Shown piece after piece: positions 16,141 to 22,741 of a stretch of 24,901 bases of DNA; the stretch's first letter is position 1; each line of letters starts with the position of its first letter. Location: positions 1-24,901 of the IMG/VR virus record IMGVR_UViG_3300046369_001109; one strand, written 5' to 3'. A program made the translations under genes and the position numbers. This DNA comes from a virus. The notes beneath the pieces were generated by a model. The model saw only the letters and a list, made by a program, of their open reading frames with translations. It searched no databases and had not been told where the DNA came from.

Positions 16141-16578
16141 TTAATTTGTTCCTTGTACTGTAAATGTTAATTCTTGTAAATCAATTTGATTACCAACAGT
16201 AAACTCTAAACTTAAGTTTACCCTATTTTGGTCTTTCAATTCGTTTGTCATTTCTACATCAATATTTTTAATAGAAATATATGGTAACCAATAATTAACA
16301 TTTTTGGTTATTGTTTCTTGTATCTTTTGTTCAAAAGTATCATCAATCTGTTCAAATAATAAAGATTGTAATCCTGTTCCGAAGTTTGGTTGCATTATTC
16401 TCTCACCTTTTTTAGTAAGTAAAAGATTCTTTAAATTTGATTTAGCTTGTTCATAAGAAGTAAATGCTTGTTCAAAAAATCCAGTTTCACCATTCTTTAT
16501 AGGCAATGTAATACCATATGCAAAAGAATCAAAATCTTCTGTATCTTTCAGTACCTTTCTACCGATTACATATGCCAT
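16141..16578 (-). CDS. 25: Baseplate wedge subunit gp25 (GPW/gp25 family)
   Basis: 145 residues, the normal length of gp25. The core motif NLLLTKKGERIMQPNFGTGL (51-70), then LLFE (73-76), is the characteristic LLxTxxGERxxxPxFGxxL...LFE of the GPW/gp25 family, which is universal in contractile tails and type VI secretion sheath-baseplate complexes. gp25 links the wedge to the first sheath ring and starts sheath polymerisation. TAGGAG lies just before its ATG, and the TAG of that site is the stop codon of the 24-residue peptide upstream, so the two are tightly linked. It is followed after 1 nt by gp6. Confidence 0.95.
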   Translation of the reverse strand: MAYVIGRKVLKDTEDFDSFAYGITLPIKNGETGFFEQAFTSYEQAKSNLKNLLLTKKGERIMQPNFGTGLQSLLFEQIDDTFEQKIQETITKNVNYWLPYISIKNIDVEMTNELKDQNRVNLSLEFTVGNQIDLQELTFTVQGTN

Positions 16579-16588
16579 ATCATTTCTC

Positions 16589-16663
16589 CTATTTAAATAA
16601 GTTTTGGATTATAGTGATTATTAAAATAATTCCCATTACCACTATAATCAATCCACTTACCAT
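16589..16663 (-). CDS. 24-residue single-pass membrane micropeptide
   Basis: A 25-codon frame in the otherwise unexplained 84-nt gap between the 196-residue gene and gp25. The ATG at 16661-16663 overlaps the preceding TAA by one base (TAATG), exactly like four other junctions here. It reads MVSGLIIVVMGIILI... and ends ...QNLFK followed by TAG. Residues 3-19 are almost entirely Ile, Val, Leu, Met, Gly and Thr, giving one hydrophobic helix with a Lys at the C-terminus. The stop TAG lies inside the TAGGAG ribosome-binding site of gp25. It has no Shine-Dalgarno of its own and would rely on coupling. Function is unknown; it may be a membrane-active peptide, or mainly a coupling device for gp25. 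Confidence 0.6.
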   Translation of the reverse strand: MVSGLIIVVMGIILIITIIQNLFK

Positions 16664-17253
16664 TATCTCTTAAACTTTTTTACAAGTTCGGAATTATCTC
16701 TGTTTAAAATTCTATCTAAACCAGGTAATCCTGTTTTTACTCCAAGGCCTGTTTTACTAACACTACCTTGGTTTACACTACCATAACCCATTTGTGCAGC
16801 CATATTTGCTCTCATACCTTCCACTCCAGCACCAGCACCTTGTTCTGTAAAGGTAACTGTTTTATCCATACTTTCTTGGATAGGTTGTTGGGGTAACTTA
16901 TCTAATACAGATTTAGTACCACCAGCTCCACCTTGTCTCTGTTCTTTTGTAAATGGTTTTGTATTATTCAATACTTCATTTAAAACAGAATTTTTAGTAA
17001 ATTGTTTTTTTGGTGCTTGTCTTTGTTCCTGTAATGCAAGTTCTGCCTGTTCAAATGGGTCTACCTCATTCACTAACTGTGGAACTTGCGTAGAGGGAAC
17101 GCTGACTACACCTCCCTTCTCCTCTGCTAATCGTTTCTTAACTTCCTCTTCCAATATCTTTGGAAAGGTTTTAGTAAGAAACCTCTCATGTTTTTTAGCA
17201 ACTTCTGCCTCAACAATGGTTTTGATAACTTTTACTAATTGTTTTGAATCCAT
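16663..17253 (-). CDS. Gln/Gly-rich structural-cluster protein, unknown
   Basis: 196 residues. The first ~45 are a Lys/Glu-rich helix (VVKVIKTIVEAEVAKKH-type, ending LEEEVKKRLAEEKGG). A low-complexity Gln/Pro/Gly middle (~55-160) follows, then a short ordered C-terminus TGLPGLDRILNRDNSELVKKF (173-194, given in part). The helix-linker-short-tail design looks like a scaffold or minor virion protein that anchors by its ends. It begins the gp25-gp6 group, has a late-type box 23 nt upstream (17277-17286), no clear Shine-Dalgarno, and ends in a TAATG overlap with the 24-residue peptide. I recognise no named family. Confidence 0.65.
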   Translation of the reverse strand: MDSKQLVKVIKTIVEAEVAKKHERFLTKTFPKILEEEVKKRLAEEKGGVVSVPSTQVPQLVNEVDPFEQAELALQEQRQAPKKQFTKNSVLNEVLNNTKPFTKEQRQGGAGGTKSVLDKLPQQPIQESMDKTVTFTEQGAGAGVEGMRANMAAQMGYGSVNQGSVSKTGLGVKTGLPGLDRILNRDNSELVKKFKR

Positions 17254-17276
17254 TTTATTTAATTTAGTTTATCTTA

Positions 17277-17286
17277 ATATAAATAT
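17277..17286 (-). promoter_or_regulatory. Putative late promoter box, copy 4
   Basis: Minus-strand ATATATTTATAT including the conserved ATATTTATAT, in the 46-nt gap before the 196-residue gene and 23 nt from its ATG at 17253. It would head the gp25-gp6 transcription unit. No terminator separates it from the preceding gene. Confidence 0.65.
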
Positions 17287-17299
17287 ATTATTATCAATT

Positions 17300-17863
17300 T
17301 TATGGTATTGTAAATCCCGTCCAAGTTAAGATACCAGGTGCAGGTGGTATAAGTGGGAATCCTGGATACATTGATATTGTTATGTATAATCCACTAACTG
17401 TTGTAAGATGCATTTGCATTGCCATTATCAATCTATCCAAAAACATATTAATATCAGTAGTAGGTATTAGTGGGCCGACCGGTGTCCAAGTACCAGGGTT
17501 TAAAGTAAAGGCAGCGGTTGATGTTATATTTTGTATTGCACCAATTGATGGTATAATTGGTGGTATTCCTGTCAATAGTGTTGCACCTGTCCAATAACCA
17601 ACACATCCCTTTCCAATATCATCTATAAAATTATGATAACCACTTTTCTTACTTAGTGCTTTAGCACAAGCTAGTGTTACCAAAATCTTCATTAAAGATT
17701 TGTTCGGACTAGAAAGTGGGATATTGTTTATAGTTTGCATTCCACTACGAGCCGCTATATCATATTCATCGGTAATTTTTTTCGCAAAGTCTTTATATGA
17801 ATCTATACCTTCAGGTCGATTCATGTACATAAACATATTTGATTTAAATAAAGCAAATGACAT
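17300..17863 (-). CDS. Virion-cluster protein with hydrophobic Pro/Gly-rich C-terminal half, unknown
   Basis: 187 residues. The first ~75 residues are soluble and helical (KDFAKKITDEYDIAARSG near 24-41; LMKILVTLACAKALSKKSGY near 57-76). From ~85 onward the chain is unusually hydrophobic and rich in Pro, Gly, Thr and Ile: GYWTGATLLTGIPPIIPSIG, PGTWTPVGPLIPTTDI, and a C-terminal SMYPGFPLIPPAPGILTWTG. These are too rich in Pro to be ordinary membrane helices and more like a tightly packed beta or polyproline structure. CGGAG precedes the ATG. The gene lies 4 nt after the spike gene, so a role near the tail spike or hub is plausible, but no family is recognised. Confidence 0.65.
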   Translation of the reverse strand: MSFALFKSNMFMYMNRPEGIDSYKDFAKKITDEYDIAARSGMQTINNIPLSSPNKSLMKILVTLACAKALSKKSGYHNFIDDIGKGCVGYWTGATLLTGIPPIIPSIGAIQNITSTAAFTLNPGTWTPVGPLIPTTDINMFLDRLIMAMQMHLTTVSGLYITISMYPGFPLIPPAPGILTWTGFTIP

Positions 17864-17867
17864 TAGT

Positions 17868-19106
17868 TTACTCCGTAAAGTTTAATGTAGATAAAATAGT
17901 ATCTAACTTATTCGATATTCCTGCATATGCTGATGCGTTTGATGGTGGAGCTGATGGTCCTGCTGGTGTTGGATGTATTTCTTTCTGAAGTTCTGAACAA
18001 AGGTCTTTTAGTAAATCAACTAAAACCTGTCCTCTTACTAATGGTTGTTCATCCGATTCTGTGTTAAGGTAAATTTCTCCACTACTGGCCAAAAACTTCA
18101 TATCATTATCATTGGTAGTAATCAATAAATCACCATTCAAATCAATTGAAGCACCATCATTACCATTATCAATTGTAAGTTTACCATCAGATATAAATGA
18201 ATAATCTCCCTTAGAGTAAAATATCATTTCAGAATCTTTTGCTGATAAAATAATTCTACCACTATTAACCAATACTTGGTCTGTACCTTTTAGTTCATCA
18301 GGTGGAGTGTGATATATTGGTTCGGTATCAAATGGTGAATCTTCTGTTCCTGGTACAAAGTTTAATAAGTACTCTCCACTTGTTATTGCTATAGTAGAAC
18401 CATCTTCAACAATATCTTCTTCAGTATGTTGATACTCTTTTAACTCATCAAATGATTTTGGATTTTGTTTATTTCTAATTATTATAGTAGGAGCTAAAAT
18501 GTTTTCATCATTATTATATCCACTAAATCTAATCGATTGTCCAAATCGAGATTGAATTAATTTATCACCTTCATATAATCGTAATGGGTTTATTTGATTC
18601 TTTTCAAAATACTCACCGAACTTAGTTGTTCTATCTCCTTCATCAGAAGAGTTAGCCGTACCTGTTTGTGATGTGGTTGAATAATCTTTACTACCACCTC
18701 CAGATTCCTCATCAGGCAATCCTCTTAATAATGCATCTTCAACAGCATTACCAGCATTTAAATTTATATTTGGAATTCTCTTATAAGCAAGTTTACCTCC
18801 CACTTCTACCAACTGAACAGTTTCTCCAAGTAGTGGGATTCCCTCATCAGGATTTGATGGTGGATATTCTGGTATATTATTTACATTATAAGTAGATTCA
18901 CCTCTTTGTACAATTTTACAATATCCAATTACAAATTGTTTATCATGTACTTTATCTGTTAAATCACTTGGCAGTTCTAATGGTTCTGCTTCAGAATCAT
19001 CAAGGTGTACAAATATAACTGTACCAACTCTTGAATTAGCTCCTTCATAAAGTTTCTTTCCTTTATTAGAATAAAAACTACTATTTGATATTGAAGTTCT
19101 ACCCAT
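17868..19106 (-). CDS. gp5/VgrG-like baseplate central spike protein
   Basis: 412 residues. Residues ~24-115 resemble an OB-fold (SRVGTVIFVHLDD, FVIGYCKIVQRG, GETVQLVEVGG). A low-complexity Gly/Ser/Asp linker (130-165) follows. Then LIQSRFGQSIRFSG (183-196), a hallmark of phage gp5-type spikes, precedes a repeated beta pattern (278-350: SGRIILSAKDSEMIFYSKG, GASIDLNGDLLIT, SGEIYLNT) typical of the VgrG/gp5 triple-stranded beta-helix. T4 gp5 carries a lysozyme domain between OB-fold and helix; none is visible here, so this is a spike without built-in peptidoglycan hydrolase. The C-terminus is a short helical extension. It starts by a TAATG overlap with the 136-residue gene. The family call is fairly strong. 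Confidence 0.8.
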   Translation of the reverse strand: MGRTSISNSSFYSNKGKKLYEGANSRVGTVIFVHLDDSEAEPLELPSDLTDKVHDKQFVIGYCKIVQRGESTYNVNNIPEYPPSNPDEGIPLLGETVQLVEVGGKLAYKRIPNINLNAGNAVEDALLRGLPDEESGGGSKDYSTTSQTGTANSSDEGDRTTKFGEYFEKNQINPLRLYEGDKLIQSRFGQSIRFSGYNNDENILAPTIIIRNKQNPKSFDELKEYQHTEEDIVEDGSTIAITSGEYLLNFVPGTEDSPFDTEPIYHTPPDELKGTDQVLVNSGRIILSAKDSEMIFYSKGDYSFISDGKLTIDNGNDGASIDLNGDLLITTNDNDMKFLASSGEIYLNTESDEQPLVRGQVLVDLLKDLCSELQKEIHPTPAGPSAPPSNASAYAGISNKLDTILSTLNFTE

Positions 19107-19516
19107 TACTTAGATACCTTTTGTTTAAGTTCTTCTATTTCGTTTGTAAGTTCATCAACCTTTAAATCTTGTTCATCTGCAACTTCAGCAATTGTTTCAT
19201 CTAATTGTTTTAGAAGTTGTTCCTTTTCATCATCCGATAGGAATCCTGTATCACCTTCTACCTTATCCTTAGATGCAATCATTCTTTGTGCAATAGAGGC
19301 CATCTTAATTAGTGATTCATCGTTTCTTACTGAAGTATCAACTAAATCTTTTATGATTGGCCCAATCACTGCCATATCACCAGAATGTCTAATTACCTTT
19401 TTCATTTCAGAAATTAATTCTGAGATTCTTTGTTTTTTATTCTGTTGGTTATCGTAGATATCCTTAAACAATCCACTTAAATCTTTACCAGGAAATAATT
19501 CAAAATTTGTACTCAT
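19106..19516 (-). CDS. Small helical virion-associated protein
   Basis: 136 residues, almost entirely helical. It begins MSTNFELFPGKDLSGLFKDI, continues NKKQRISELISEMKKVIRHS, then AVIGPIIKDLVDTSVRND, and ends in a Glu/Lys-rich coiled coil (about 95-136). I recognise this as a type of small protein found at the head of the baseplate cluster of T4-like phages of marine bacteria, but know no demonstrated function. It is the first gene after a terminator and a late-type box (19538-19547), with no Shine-Dalgarno, and ends in a TAATG overlap with the spike gene, so it likely serves or accompanies spike/hub assembly. Confidence 0.68.
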   Translation of the reverse strand: MSTNFELFPGKDLSGLFKDIYDNQQNKKQRISELISEMKKVIRHSGDMAVIGPIIKDLVDTSVRNDESLIKMASIAQRMIASKDKVEGDTGFLSDDEKEQLLKQLDETIAEVADEQDLKVDELTNEIEELKQKVSK

Positions 19517-19537
19517 GATTATACCATATTATGTTGT

Positions 19538-19547
19538 ATATAAATAT
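19538..19547 (-). promoter_or_regulatory. Putative late promoter box, copy 5
   Basis: Minus-strand CCATATTTATATAC with the conserved ATATTTATAT, 21 nt before the ATG at 19516 and directly downstream of the T-tract of the 19549-19581 terminator. It would be the first promoter of the virion module. Confidence 0.7.
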
Positions 19548-19548
19548 G

Positions 19549-19581
19549 GTAAAATAAAAAACCTCTCCGAAGAGAGGTTTT
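19549..19581 (-). terminator. Rho-independent terminator with UUCG tetraloop
   Basis: Read on the minus strand: AAAACCTCTC, TTCG, GAGAGGTTTT, then TTATTTTA. The stem is 10 bp, closed as C-UUCG-G, a very stable tetraloop, and is followed by a U-rich tail. It begins 36 nt after the holin-candidate stop codon and separates the regulatory region from the virion module. Confidence 0.92.
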
Positions 19582-19617
19582 AAATTGTTAACGCGTTATG
19601 GAATTAAAAAGTATTTA

Positions 19618-19848
19618 CTACTTCTTAATTATATGATATAGTACGAAAGCACCAACCAGTCCTAATAGACCTTCAGCACTCAGACCTCCTAAAATGCCCA
19701 TGATGTTATCAACTACTGATACCTCTGGCCAAAATGGGATTTCTGCACCTTTGAATAATACTTCAAGTACAACTCCCAAGGCGATGATACTAATACCGAT
19801 TTTTGTTAGTTCGTCAGCCCATGAGCCAACTTTTTTCAAAAATTCCAT
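19618..19848 (-). CDS. Two-helix membrane protein, holin candidate
   Basis: 76 residues. The first ~13 are amphipathic (MEFLKKVGSWADE), followed by a hydrophobic segment about 14-32 (LTKIGISIIALGVVLEVLF), a short polar loop with two Pro and an Asp, and a second segment about 49-72 (IMGILGGLSAEGLLGLVGAF...), ending HIIKK. Size, two membrane segments and a charged C-terminus match class II holins, which form pores that release an endolysin. However, an exported lysin (22742-23338) carries its own signal peptide, so a pinholin or unrelated membrane role is equally possible. ACAAAGGAG lies ahead of the ATG. The gene is isolated: 168 nt from the carbamoyltransferase and bounded by its own terminator. 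No experimental link is implied. Confidence 0.6.
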   Translation of the reverse strand: MEFLKKVGSWADELTKIGISIIALGVVLEVLFKGAEIPFWPEVSVVDNIMGILGGLSAEGLLGLVGAFVLYHIIKK

Positions 19849-20016
19849 ATAGTTCTCCTTTGTTTTTATTTAAAGAAAATAACTTTTCCATATTCCAAAA
19901 CATCGGACTTGTCCACAAATAACTATTGTATATATGAAATAAAAAGTATGGTTTTGATTTTAACACCCAATGAGTAAACAATAATGGGTGTCAATAAAAA
20001 AACCCCTCGAAATGAC
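19849..20016 (-). other. 168-nt intergenic region with possible regulatory inverted repeats
   Basis: This is the longest gene-free stretch in the window. It contains the half-terminator just after the carbamoyltransferase stop, a 7-bp inverted repeat ACACCCA...TGGGTGT with a 17-nt loop (about 19962-19990), a short GGACTTGTCC inverted repeat (about 19915-19924), and the AAAGGAG site of the membrane-protein gene. No convincing copy of either the host-type or the late-type promoter is present, so how the membrane-protein gene is started is unclear. Both inverted repeats are weak. Confidence 0.5.
19992..20012 (-). other. Half-terminator: 3' arm and U-tract without a partner
   Basis: Four nt after the carbamoyltransferase stop the minus strand reads TTTCGAGGGGTTTTTTTATTG. 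This matches the 3' half of the 2571-2599 terminator (TTCGAGTGGGGTTTTTTATTT), but no CCCC-containing 5' arm occurs upstream. It looks like a terminator whose first arm was removed or replaced. See findings. Confidence 0.6.
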
Positions 20017-21726
20017 TTAAAGTATTTTCTTTTTTAAGATGTAGTTGTGAATCACAAGAGTATCCATTTCACAATTTAGAAATGTTTGAATAGCTGATTT
20101 GGGGTCTAATACCATTGTTTGGTCTTTTAAGTTAAAAGAAGTATTTAAAACAATAGGATAACCATTTATAGATTGTAACTTGTTTAACAACTTATACATT
20201 AGTGAATGTCCCGAATGTCCTAAAGATTGTATTCTAGCTGAACCATCTATATGAGTAATAGCTGGTAAATCTTTTTGATATTCTTTTCTAACTTGTATAA
20301 CTTGATTCATATAAGGAACTGATTCAGTATAATCAAAATACTTAAGTTGTTCTTCGAGTTTTACTATTGGGGCAAATGGCCTGAATCCTTCTCGTTTTTT
20401 AATAACTCTATTTACTCTTGATTTCATCTGAGGGTCTCTTGGGTTGGCGAGTATAGAACGATTACCTAATGCTCTTGCACCAAATTCCATTCTACCTTGA
20501 AACCAACCAACAACATTTCCTTCTGTTATTTCTTGTGCAATATCATCTATAATTTCAGAGTGTAATTTCTTTGTAAACCAAACATCATTTTCAAATTCTT
20601 TTAATACTTTTTCTACATCATCATTTGTGTAGTGAGGACCAAGATAAGGATATGAATTATCTATTCTGTTGGATTTTAAATTTGTAGAATAATGATAATG
20701 TAATGCACATCCAATAGCAGAACCAGCATCAGATGGAGCTGGTGGAATATAAACTCTGTTGAAGTTTGTGTTTTTTAATATCTTACCATTAGCCGTTCCA
20801 TTATATGCACAACCACCACTCAAACATAAGTTATGTGTTTGTTTTTTTACATAAAGGTTATTTAGTAAATGAAAAAATATTTTTTCGTAAGTAGATTGTA
20901 ATCCTGCCGCTATATCCTTATGTTCTTGTGTAAGTTCATCTTCTGGTAATCTATTTACTATTTTAAATAACCTACTGAGTTTTTCATTAAACATAATCTC
21001 ATCAGAATAATCATAAGTAAAGTAACTCATATTGATTTCATATGAATCTCCTTTTGGATAAATTAGTTTTGAAAATTGTTTTTCATATTTCGTAGAATCT
21101 CCATATGGTGCCAATCCCATTACCTTGTACTCACCTTCGTTTGGTTTGAATCCTAAGAATGCAGTAAAAGATGAATATAACATTCCTAATGAATGTGGAA
21201 AGTTTACAGTTCCTATTTTTACTAAACGATTTCCCTCTCCATAATACATTGAAGTTGTTTCCCATTCACCAACTCCATCTACTGAAAGTATTGTTGCTCT
21301 ATCAAAGTTTGATGTATAATATGAATAAGCAACATGAGATAAGTGATGGTCACCATAAATTATTTTAGTATTATTACCCTTTATAGAATTTATTAAAGTA
21401 TCTAATTTTTTATACTCTTTTTCATTTCTATTAAGAATTTTTTTTCTTTTAAAATAATTTAGAACACCACCTCTTCTTGTACTCTTATCAATTCTATCTA
21501 ATTTTAAGTTTGGGTTTTCATAAAAACAAATGGCATCGATATCATCCTTTTCAATTCTAAATTCAGAATACAACCACTTTATGGTTTCTATTGGAAATGA
21601 GGAATCATGTTTTATACCTGTGAATCTTTCTTCTTCAACTGCACCAAGAACTTTACCATCTTTGATTAAAGCAGCTGCACTATCGTGATATCCACAACTA
21701 ATTCCTAATATGTAACCTTTTGACAT
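20017..21726 (-). CDS. Carbamoyltransferase, NodU/TobZ family
   Basis: 569 residues, full length for the family, with both domains. The Kae1-like N-terminal domain has GISCGYHDSAAALIKDG (8-24), EEERFTGIKHD (31-41), the metal/substrate HHLSH at 127-131, and LSVDGVGEWETTSMYYGEG (147-165). LSGGCAYNGTANGKI is at 302-316. The YrdC-like C-terminal domain has GRMEFGARALGNRSILANPR (411-430), FRPFAPIV (448-455) and LNTSFN (527-532). The usual GPRALG is GARALG here, and the usual GEPxV after NTSFN is KDQTMV. These enzymes use carbamoyl phosphate and ATP to carbamoylate hydroxyls of sugars or antibiotics; the phage acceptor is unknown and could be a glycan or a modified base. The start lies 6 nt after the sigma gene stop, with no Shine-Dalgarno, implying coupling. 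Confidence 0.93.
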   Translation of the reverse strand: MSKGYILGISCGYHDSAAALIKDGKVLGAVEEERFTGIKHDSSFPIETIKWLYSEFRIEKDDIDAICFYENPNLKLDRIDKSTRRGGVLNYFKRKKILNRNEKEYKKLDTLINSIKGNNTKIIYGDHHLSHVAYSYYTSNFDRATILSVDGVGEWETTSMYYGEGNRLVKIGTVNFPHSLGMLYSSFTAFLGFKPNEGEYKVMGLAPYGDSTKYEKQFSKLIYPKGDSYEINMSYFTYDYSDEIMFNEKLSRLFKIVNRLPEDELTQEHKDIAAGLQSTYEKIFFHLLNNLYVKKQTHNLCLSGGCAYNGTANGKILKNTNFNRVYIPPAPSDAGSAIGCALHYHYSTNLKSNRIDNSYPYLGPHYTNDDVEKVLKEFENDVWFTKKLHSEIIDDIAQEITEGNVVGWFQGRMEFGARALGNRSILANPRDPQMKSRVNRVIKKREGFRPFAPIVKLEEQLKYFDYTESVPYMNQVIQVRKEYQKDLPAITHIDGSARIQSLGHSGHSLMYKLLNKLQSINGYPIVLNTSFNLKDQTMVLDPKSAIQTFLNCEMDTLVIHNYILKKKIL

Positions 21727-21732
21727 TTTAAT

Positions 21733-22461
21733 TTAATAATTTTCGTTATCCCAAAACTCTTGTTGGATATCGTTAAATTGACCTGTTTCTAAGTATTCGT
21801 TTAACATTTTCTTTTGATGTGTTTTCATTACATTTACAACTTTGGTAATGTAGTGAGTTTTACAATCAGTCATTTCCCTTATAAGAAGATACAAATGTTT
21901 TTTATTAAAGTTTTCTATATGTTCACTTCTTCTAAATAATTCTAATACTGCATCTGCTATTTGAATATCTCTTTTCTTATTAAAAATTTGAGTTAAGTGA
22001 TTATCCCAATACTCTAACATGATTTGTTTAAAATCTTTAAATTCATCATTCTCTTGAGATTCATAAAAATCATTTTCAGGATTCCAAGTTTCTGGCATTT
22101 CTGAAAGAAGTGCATTTTGTTTCCATCTTTTGTAGTTACCATTATTCTTTAAAATCAAATGGTTCTTTGCAATAATAGTAAAGTAAGAAAAGGCTCTACC
22201 CTTACCTTCTTTAAACATATGCATCTTCTCCACCATTGTAGAAACTACTTCTGTTTGAATATCCTTCTTCGGTACATCGAAGTAAGTAAACTTAAATGTA
22301 TTTATAACATTCTCTGCTAATTTTTCAAATGGGTACTTAATTCGTTCTTCATAAATTTTAGACCTTTTCTTGGGGTCATTACATTTGTTGTACTCTACTA
22401 TAGCTTCCTGAGCAGGTGTTCCAAAATATATTTTGGATTTCTTTCTTCTTGGTCTTGGCAT
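21733..22461 (-). CDS. 55: gp55-like late-transcription sigma factor
   Basis: 242 residues. The N-terminus is basic (MPRPRRKKSKIYFG). Residues ~40-105 resemble sigma region 2: KLAENVINTFKFTY, then DIQTEVVSTMVEKMHMFKEG, then GRAFSYFTIIAKNHLILKN, where the AFSYFxxIAKNxLI helix is the most recognisable element. Tyr/Trp-rich KRWKQNA follows. The C-terminal third (about 170-225) is helical and may act as a region 4 substitute or coactivator contact. Phage gp55 proteins direct host core RNA polymerase to late promoters, so this is the obvious reader for the five ATATTTATAT boxes in the window; that pairing is inferred. The gene is 4 nt after the small membrane protein and 6 nt before the carbamoyltransferase, in the unit driven by the 23373-23406 promoter. 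Confidence 0.78.
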   Translation of the reverse strand: MPRPRRKKSKIYFGTPAQEAIVEYNKCNDPKKRSKIYEERIKYPFEKLAENVINTFKFTYFDVPKKDIQTEVVSTMVEKMHMFKEGKGRAFSYFTIIAKNHLILKNNGNYKRWKQNALLSEMPETWNPENDFYESQENDEFKDFKQIMLEYWDNHLTQIFNKKRDIQIADAVLELFRRSEHIENFNKKHLYLLIREMTDCKTHYITKVVNVMKTHQKKMLNEYLETGQFNDIQQEFWDNENY

Positions 22462-22464
22462 AAT

Positions 22465-22740
22465 TTATATCTGATTATTTAACTCTTCTACTATCTTTTT
22501 TAATTCACCGAAAGTAACTCCAACTTCATCATCTTTTTCAAATGCTTGTTTGGTATCCAATCTTCTCATTTCTTTTAATGATTCAGAGATTCTAAATCTA
22601 ATCGAACCAATTGTTTCAACAAGTCTATCTTCGAGTTGTTCATTTTGTTTTAATAAATTTCTAACCCCTACCAATAAAACAATATTGGCAATTGCAGAAA
22701 CTCCTATAATAATATTATAGGTTGTAAATATTTCTAACAT
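22465..22740 (-). CDS. Small inner-membrane coiled-coil protein, unknown
   Basis: 91 residues. One transmembrane helix lies at about 8-28 (YNIIIGVSAIANIVLLVGV). A Gln/Glu/Lys/Arg heptad region follows (29-63: LLKQNEQLEDRLVETIGSIR...), then a soluble acidic end (VGVTFGELKKIVEELNNQI). The ATG is 1 nt beyond the lysin stop, so it is coupled to the lysin. A membrane anchor plus coiled coil next to an endolysin resembles the inner-membrane part of a spanin pair, but no outer-membrane lipoprotein partner is nearby, so this is only a possibility. Alternatively it may be a phage membrane protein modulating host functions. Confidence 0.6.
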   Translation of the reverse strand: MLEIFTTYNIIIGVSAIANIVLLVGVRNLLKQNEQLEDRLVETIGSIRFRISESLKEMRRLDTKQAFEKDDEVGVTFGELKKIVEELNNQI

Positions 22741-22741
22741 A

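Noticed and set aside
19962-19990. Inverted repeat ACACCCA...TGGGTGT considered as a terminator
   Set aside because: The stem is only 7 bp with a 17-nt loop and no U-tract on either strand directly after it; it was kept only as a possible regulatory site within the intergenic region.
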